A DNA stretch of 10,151 nt from contig JAKPOE010000346.1 in the NCBI GenBank assembly GCA_029548025.1, positions 1 through 10,151 of the forward strand, given 5' to 3'. The translations under genes and the position numbers were made by a program. Under the pieces are notes generated by a model. The model was not told the origin of the DNA and made no database searches. It saw only the letters and a program-made list of their open reading frames with translations. This document shows, piece by piece, positions 7,257 through 10,151 of the stretch; position 1 is the stretch's first letter, and every line of letters begins with the position of its first letter. Origin of the DNA: Spirochaetota bacterium. Its GTDB lineage: Bacteria > Spirochaetota > UBA4802 > UB4802.

Positions 7257-8402
7257 ATGGAAGTTATTTTAAAAGAATGTAAAACCTATAAGGATGATAT
7301 TGTTACAAAACAAATTACCAGTGCATTGAATGCATTGCATTTTGATTTTTCACGGTTTTATAATGCAAAGGTTGCTATCAAGCCAAATCTTTTAACATCA
7401 ACTGCACCTGAAGCAGCAGTTGTTACGCATCCTTTATTTTTCAGGGCGATAGTTCATGTTATTAAACAACACGGTGGAATACCCATCCTTGTTGAGTCAC
7501 CAGCCGTACATTCATTGCAGCGTGTGATGAAAAAAGCAGGTTATGACGCGATAGTTGCTGATGAGGAGATTCAGGTTGCTGATACTTCAGATTATATTAT
7601 CATACATAATGAAAATGCACGGCATTTTAAATATTTTGAAGTTCCAAAAATATTTACAGAATGTGATATCATCATCAATCTTCCCAAATTTAAGACTCAT
7701 GCGTTAACCTATATTACATGCGCTGTGAAAAATCTTTTTGGAACAATCCATGGTATGAAAAAATCCCAATGGCATATTAAGGCAAAAACAAAATCCGAAT
7801 TTTCCGAGATGTTGTTGGATTTATATGAAGCATATATTACTGATAGTTCATTGCCAAAAACTATCATACATATTGTTGATGCAATTACCATTCTGGAAGG
7901 AGATGGTCCGGGGCTTAAAGGTAACCCAAAATTTATGGGAATCATTGGAGCATCATATAATGCTATAGCCGTTGATTATGCACTTTCAAAGATTGCTGGT
8001 TTTACTATTGATGAAATTCCTACCATTACAATGGGTATGAAGAGGAATATATGTGCTGTGAGTGATGCAATTACCATAGTCAAAGATGCAGCTATTGAAA
8101 ATAACTACAACTGCATACCTCCAAAAGAATCAGGTTCACAATCAATACTATCTATCTCAATTGTAAATAGATTATTGAAAAATTTGATTATTGCTAAGCC
8201 ATTACCTGATGATAATAAATGCACTCTGTGTTATCAATGTAAACAGATATGCCCTGCTAAAGCAATCAGTATTGCAAAAGATGGAGAAACAATTCCCAAT
8301 TATAATTATTCAAAATGCATACGATGCTATTGTTGTATGGAGATATGTCCTGAGTCGGCAATATCATTGTCACAACCATGGTTACAAAAATTGATGAGGT
8401 AA
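7257..8402 (+). CDS. DUF362 domain protein with C-terminal two-[4Fe-4S] ferredoxin domain
   Basis: Residues 1 to about 300 form the DUF362 domain, recognised by VAIKPNLL, the T.P.....V...I..HGG.PILVESPA region, CDIIINLPKFKTHALT, and AVKNLFGTIHGMKKSQWH followed by a conserved D..TILEGDGP stretch. Residues about 318-370 are a bacterial ferredoxin module with two complete CxxCxxCxxxCP motifs: Cys322, 325, 328 and 332, and Cys354, 357, 360 and 364, each followed by Ala-Ile or Ser-Ala-Ile. The family is common in anaerobes; its reaction is not established, so I call it an iron-sulfur protein probably taking part in electron transfer. There is no signal peptide, so it is cytoplasmic. An AAGGAAG ribosome site lies 4 nt before the ATG. 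The next gene starts 9 bp after the stop, so they are likely co-expressed. Confidence 0.93.
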   Translation: MEVILKECKTYKDDIVTKQITSALNALHFDFSRFYNAKVAIKPNLLTSTAPEAAVVTHPLFFRAIVHVIKQHGGIPILVESPAVHSLQRVMKKAGYDAIVADEEIQVADTSDYIIIHNENARHFKYFEVPKIFTECDIIINLPKFKTHALTYITCAVKNLFGTIHGMKKSQWHIKAKTKSEFSEMLLDLYEAYITDSSLPKTIIHIVDAITILEGDGPGLKGNPKFMGIIGASYNAIAVDYALSKIAGFTIDEIPTITMGMKRNICAVSDAITIVKDAAIENNYNCIPPKESGSQSILSISIVNRLLKNLIIAKPLPDDNKCTLCYQCKQICPAKAISIAKDGETIPNYNYSKCIRCYCCMEICPESAISLSQPWLQKLMR

Positions 8403-8411
8403 AATAGTATT

Positions 8412-8798
8412 ATGAAAAATAAATACACATTAAAAAAAATAGTTATAATTGAATTCATTGTCTTTTTGTTACTGGTTATGTTTTTTTGGTTTGAAGAGAT
8501 ACTTGATTTGCCATATATTATTTTTAATGAAGAGCCCACGCCAATAAATTTTGTGGAATGCTTAATGGAAACGGTTGTTATAACAATACTTTTTGGCATT
8601 TTATTATATGAAACAATAAAAATTAATCTTTCAATGGGAAAGTTAGAGTCATATATCTATGTATGTGCTCGTTGTCACAAAATTTTTATTAATGGTGAAT
8701 GGATTCCACTGGACAAATATTTTAATGAATATGCAAACAAAAAAACATCGCATGGATTATGTGATGTTTGTAAAAGAAATTACACTAAAGAAGATTAG
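8412..8798 (+). CDS. Small two-transmembrane protein with C-terminal Cys/His (SHGxC) zinc-type domain
   Basis: The 128-residue product has a Lys-rich N-terminus, a membrane segment at about 8-27, an acidic loop, and a second membrane segment at about 50-68, so both ends should be cytoplasmic. Residues 80-124 read IYVCARCHKI...NGEWIPLDKYFNEY......SHGLCDVCKRNY with Cys85, Cys88, His114, Cys117 and Cys120. This matches a short domain I know as a C-terminal tail on sensor kinases and response regulators (typically LPICA.CKKIRDD.GYW....YI.......FSHGICP.C). Its function is not established; metal binding is inferred from the paired CxxC motifs. Here it is attached directly to two membrane helices with no kinase or receiver domain. 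A GAGG 12 nt before the ATG is a rather distant ribosome site. The stop codon overlaps the 3' end of a convergent tRNA gene. Confidence 0.82.
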   Translation: MKNKYTLKKIVIIEFIVFLLLVMFFWFEEILDLPYIIFNEEPTPINFVECLMETVVITILFGILLYETIKINLSMGKLESYIYVCARCHKIFINGEWIPLDKYFNEYANKKTSHGLCDVCKRNYTKED

Positions 8799-8869
8799 CG
8801 GAGGAGGGACTCGAACCCCCCACACCACGGATATGAGCCGTGTGCTCTAACCTACTGAGCTACTCCGCC
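8796..8869 (-). tRNA. tRNA-Met (anticodon CAU), elongator type
   Basis: A full cloverleaf reads on the minus strand: acceptor GGCGGAG pairing with CTCCGCT (G1-U72 wobble), D arm GCTC/GAGC, anticodon stem CACGG/CCGTG around CTCATAT, T arm GGGGG/CCCTC around TTCGAGT, discriminator A73. CCA is not encoded. The acceptor and anticodon stems closely resemble the elongator tRNA-Met I recall from Bacillus, including G1-U72. A lysidine-modified tRNA-Ile(CAU) shares this anticodon and is the alternative. The gene lies 4 nt downstream of tRNA-fMet in the same transcript, and its last 3 bases are the complement of the TAG stop of the opposite gene. Confidence 0.92.
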
Positions 8870-8873
8870 TTAT

Positions 8874-8948
<75 letters not shown>

Positions 8949-8966
8949 CATTTAACATGATGTGAC

Positions 8967-8995
8967 AATCTATTTATAATATACATTGTAGTCAA
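8967..8995 (-). promoter_or_regulatory. Promoter of the fMet-Met tRNA operon
   Basis: On the minus strand TTGACT (plus-strand 8990-8995), a 17-bp spacer and TAGATT (8967-8972) form a sigma70-type promoter. Transcription would begin near 8960, about 14 nt before the mature 5' end of tRNA-fMet. A TATAAA further up has no matching -35 and is a poorer choice. Confidence 0.5.
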
Positions 8996-9073
8996 TCATT
9001 TTTCAAATTCTTTATTAAACCTTATACTTTATTATTAATTTTTATTAAATTTTTTTTGAATGTTGCAATATTA

Positions 9074-9101
9074 TTGTTGAAATTTTTGAAGGTGATATAA
9101 T
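9074..9101 (+). promoter_or_regulatory. Promoter of the speD-speD2 unit
   Basis: TTGTTG (9074-9079), a 16-bp spacer and a perfect TATAAT (9096-9101) predict a start near 9108. This leaves an untranslated leader of about 200 nt before speD, unusually long for this compact window. Confidence 0.55.
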
Positions 9102-9107
9102 ACTGAC

Positions 9108-9309
9108 AATGTTCTGTTTGAGCAGAGGGGGTGATATTATTTTTAGCTAAAATCTGAAGAAGATTTTAGCATATCATGTAAGGTAAAGCGCAAAGAACCC
9201 AAAGGAACACAATCCCCAGGGTGGCGAATTTAAGTTAACCTTAAAAACCATTCTTAATGCATACACTCACCGTAGTGTAGGTGATTTTATAATTATGAGG
9301 TGGTTGCCC
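9108..9309 (+). ncRNA. Candidate structured 5' leader of speD (possible riboswitch, class not recognised)
   Basis: Pairings read by eye: (a) hairpin GCTAAAATCT/AGATTTTAGC (9146-9155 with 9161-9170, 5-nt loop), extended below an internal loop by GATAT/ATATC (9133-9137 with 9171-9175); (b) GGGGGU/AUCCCC (9127-9132 with 9212-9217); (c) ACCC/GGGU (9197-9200 with 9219-9222) flanked by CGC/GCG (9189-9191 with 9224-9226); (d) UAAGGU/ACCUUA (9179-9184 with 9238-9243). Sets b and c/d interlock, which would be a pseudoknot, joined by A-rich strands. The sequence does not match SAM-I, SAM-II, T-box or c-di-GMP consensus elements as I remember them. The short helices could arise by chance; only hairpin a is strong by itself. 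Position upstream of an AdoMet decarboxylase makes AdoMet or polyamine sensing an inviting hypothesis. Confidence 0.45.
9297..9303 (+). promoter_or_regulatory. Ribosome binding site that sets the speD start
   Basis: GAGGTGG lies 6 nt before the ATG at 9310. It overlaps the in-frame ATG at 9295, which has no site of its own and would add five residues absent from the usual N-terminus, so 9310 is chosen. Confidence 0.75.
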
Positions 9310-9717
9310 ATGGAGGGTTTAGGTACACACATTATTGCGGAGCTCTTCAACTGCAACGCGTTCCACATCAACAATTTGAAAAAGGTTGAGGAGGTATTGA
9401 CGGCCGCAGCCGAACTCTCTAAAGCCACTATCATCCAACCATTTTTTCATAAGTTTTCTCCTTACGGTATTAGCGGAGTAATCGTCATAGCCGAGTCGCA
9501 TATCACAATCCACACATGGCCGGAGTATGGGTATGCTGCTGTTGACGTCTTCACCTGCGGAGATCATGACTATAAAAATGCTATCGATTATATCACTGAA
9601 AAACTGGAAGCAGATCGCTGTGTTCTGTATGAGATGCGTAGAGGTGTGATGAACGATAGTAAGGTTAAATGTATTCCAGTAATTCGGGAGGTAGAAAATG
9701 TTAACTACATTGAATAG
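9310..9717 (+). CDS. speD: S-adenosylmethionine decarboxylase proenzyme (class 1b, Thermotoga/Bacillus type)
   Basis: A pyruvoyl enzyme that decarboxylates AdoMet to give the aminopropyl donor for spermidine synthesis, in the cytoplasm. From the ATG at 9310 it is 135 residues, the normal class 1b length. MEGLGTHIIAELFNCN opens the protein. The core PYGISGVIVIAESHITIHTW is followed by PEYGYAAVDVFTCGD. The self-processing site is Glu62-Ser63, with Ser55, His68 and Cys83 at exactly the numbering I recall for the Thermotoga maritima enzyme, so it should be processed and active. The first half of the gene is clearly GC-richer (about 45% over 9301-9600) than its surroundings and uses more C-ending codons. 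It is preceded by its own promoter and a long leader, and overlaps the next gene by 20 bp. Confidence 0.97.
   Translation: MEGLGTHIIAELFNCNAFHINNLKKVEEVLTAAAELSKATIIQPFFHKFSPYGISGVIVIAESHITIHTWPEYGYAAVDVFTCGDHDYKNAIDYITEKLEADRCVLYEMRRGVMNDSKVKCIPVIREVENVNYIE
9686..9691 (+). promoter_or_regulatory. Strong ribosome binding site of the second SpeD-family gene
   Basis: GGGAGG inside the 3' end of speD lies 6 nt before the ATG at 9698. It supports a start that overlaps speD and suggests translational coupling. Confidence 0.8.
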
Positions 9718-10114
9718 CGAGATTCAAATAAAAATTCCGACCAATAATCAATTTGAACAATTAGGTGCATGGGGATTATATTGTAGTGTCGATATCCATA
9801 AATGTGATCCGCATATTATTCGTGATGCGGAGATGATACGGCAGTATGCTATTCAGTTATGTAACCTTATTGAAATGAAACGATTTGGAGAAACTCAAGT
9901 TGTTAATTTTGGTGAAGATGAGCGTGTTGCTGGATTTTCAATGGTACAGCTTATAGAAACATCAATGATATCAGGACACTTTGCAAATCTTACCAATACA
10001 GCTTATATTGATATATTTAGCTGTAAATATTACGATCCTGAAATAGCTGCTCAGTTTTCACTAAGTTATTTCAAAGGTAGTGACTATACATTGAATGTAG
10101 CATTGAGAAAGTAA
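9698..10114 (+). CDS. Divergent SpeD-family (AdoMet decarboxylase-like) pyruvoyl protein
   Basis: The 138-residue protein belongs to the SpeD superfamily, in the subgroup with an ETS.ISGHF....AYIDIFSCK.YDP core. Aligned without gaps to the upstream SpeD, Ser81, Ser89, His94 and Cys109 fall on Ser55, Ser63, His68 and Cys83 with a constant offset of 26, so the catalytic set and its spacing are retained. Two differences stand out: the residue before the pyruvoyl serine is Thr88 rather than Glu, with Glu87 one further back, and the residue after it is Met rather than His. The WPEYGYAAVD stretch is replaced by ANLTNTAYID. It may be a second AdoMet decarboxylase, an arginine or ornithine decarboxylase (substrate changes are reported in this superfamily), or a partner subunit of SpeD. 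Family membership is firm; substrate is not. A terminator-like hairpin follows, so it ends the operon. Confidence 0.85.
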   Translation: MLTTLNSEIQIKIPTNNQFEQLGAWGLYCSVDIHKCDPHIIRDAEMIRQYAIQLCNLIEMKRFGETQVVNFGEDERVAGFSMVQLIETSMISGHFANLTNTAYIDIFSCKYYDPEIAAQFSLSYFKGSDYTLNVALRK

Positions 10115-10129
10115 CATAGATGATAAAAA

Positions 10130-10151
10130 GGTGGATGGATTTCCATCCACC
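10130..10151 (+). terminator. Terminator hairpin of the speD-speD2 unit
   Basis: GGTGGATGG and CCATCCACC form a perfect 9-bp GC-rich stem with an ATTT loop, 15 nt after the stop codon. It is preceded by five A residues. The window ends on the last stem base, so the expected T-tract cannot be seen. Confidence 0.72.

Noticed and set aside
8191..8394. Plus-strand 67-codon frame inside the ferredoxin domain region
   Set aside because: It is fully contained in another frame of the DUF362-ferredoxin gene, whose cysteine motifs prove the real frame.
8796..8869. tRNA with anticodon CAU as tRNA-Ile2 (lysidine-modified)
   Set aside because: Acceptor and anticodon stems fit elongator tRNA-Met better, though body sequence alone does not fully exclude it.
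9109..9150. 13-codon frame starting at the predicted transcription start (possible leaderless leader peptide)
   Set aside because: There is no ribosome site, and the frame overlaps the left arms of the leader pairings. It shows no telling codon run, so chance is the simpler explanation.
9154..9160. CTGAAGA matches the hammerhead ribozyme CUGANGA core
   Set aside because: It lies in the loop and top of a perfect hairpin, and no GAAA segment or three-helix core surrounds it.
9197..9205. The leader shares a 9-10 nt string (AACCCAAAGG) with the nearby tRNA-fMet anticodon arm
   Set aside because: The match does not extend on either side, so it does not support a tRNA-like fold or tRNA fragment in the leader.
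9218..9226. AGGGTGG in the speD leader resembles the start of the T-box antiterminator motif
   Set aside because: The ACCGCG continuation and a downstream CCCT partner are missing, no specifier stem is visible, and speD is not a typical T-box target.
9257..9280. 7-codon upstream frame before speD, reminiscent of the uORF in eukaryotic AdoMet decarboxylase mRNA
   Set aside because: No Shine-Dalgarno sequence precedes it and the analogy crosses domains of life. Such short frames are frequent by chance.

Overview
The window is about one-third GC and reads as a low-GC, diderm, probably anaerobic bacterium. The evidence is a Sec-exported TPR protein, a DUF362 protein with a two-cluster ferredoxin domain, and an aroQ-pepP-efp block. 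The flavour is compatible with Spirochaetota or a nearby lineage, but nothing here proves the phylum.

Layout: (1) 2-793 is the 3' part of cinA, followed after 2 bp by a 940-residue exported TPR protein (796-3618). (2) 3681-6011 holds aroQ, pepP and efp, an order also known from Bacillus. A short palindromic interspersed repeat sits directly upstream of efp. (3) 6067-8798 holds a TPR / single-membrane-segment / OB-like protein, the DUF362-ferredoxin protein, and a small two-membrane-segment protein ending in a Cys/His zinc-type domain. (4) 8796-8946 on the minus strand carries two CAU tRNAs, initiator fMet then elongator Met, behind their own promoter. The elongator tRNA overlaps the stop codon of the convergent small membrane protein gene by 3 bp. 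(5) 9074-10151 is a self-contained plus-strand unit: promoter, leader of about 200 nt rich in potential pairings, speD, an overlapping second SpeD-family gene, and a perfect hairpin at the window edge that looks like a terminator.

How it fits together: the first three segments are mostly housekeeping genes (NMN salvage, shikimate pathway, peptide turnover, translation of polyproline stretches) with envelope TPR proteins interleaved. The last segment is the most interesting. A canonical AdoMet decarboxylase is translationally coupled to a divergent paralogue that keeps the catalytic Ser/His/Cys spacing but has Thr instead of Glu before the pyruvoyl serine. The unit is preceded by a leader that can be drawn as an interlocked (pseudoknotted) RNA. 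I recognise no known riboswitch class in that leader, so a polyamine- or AdoMet-responsive element is a hypothesis only.
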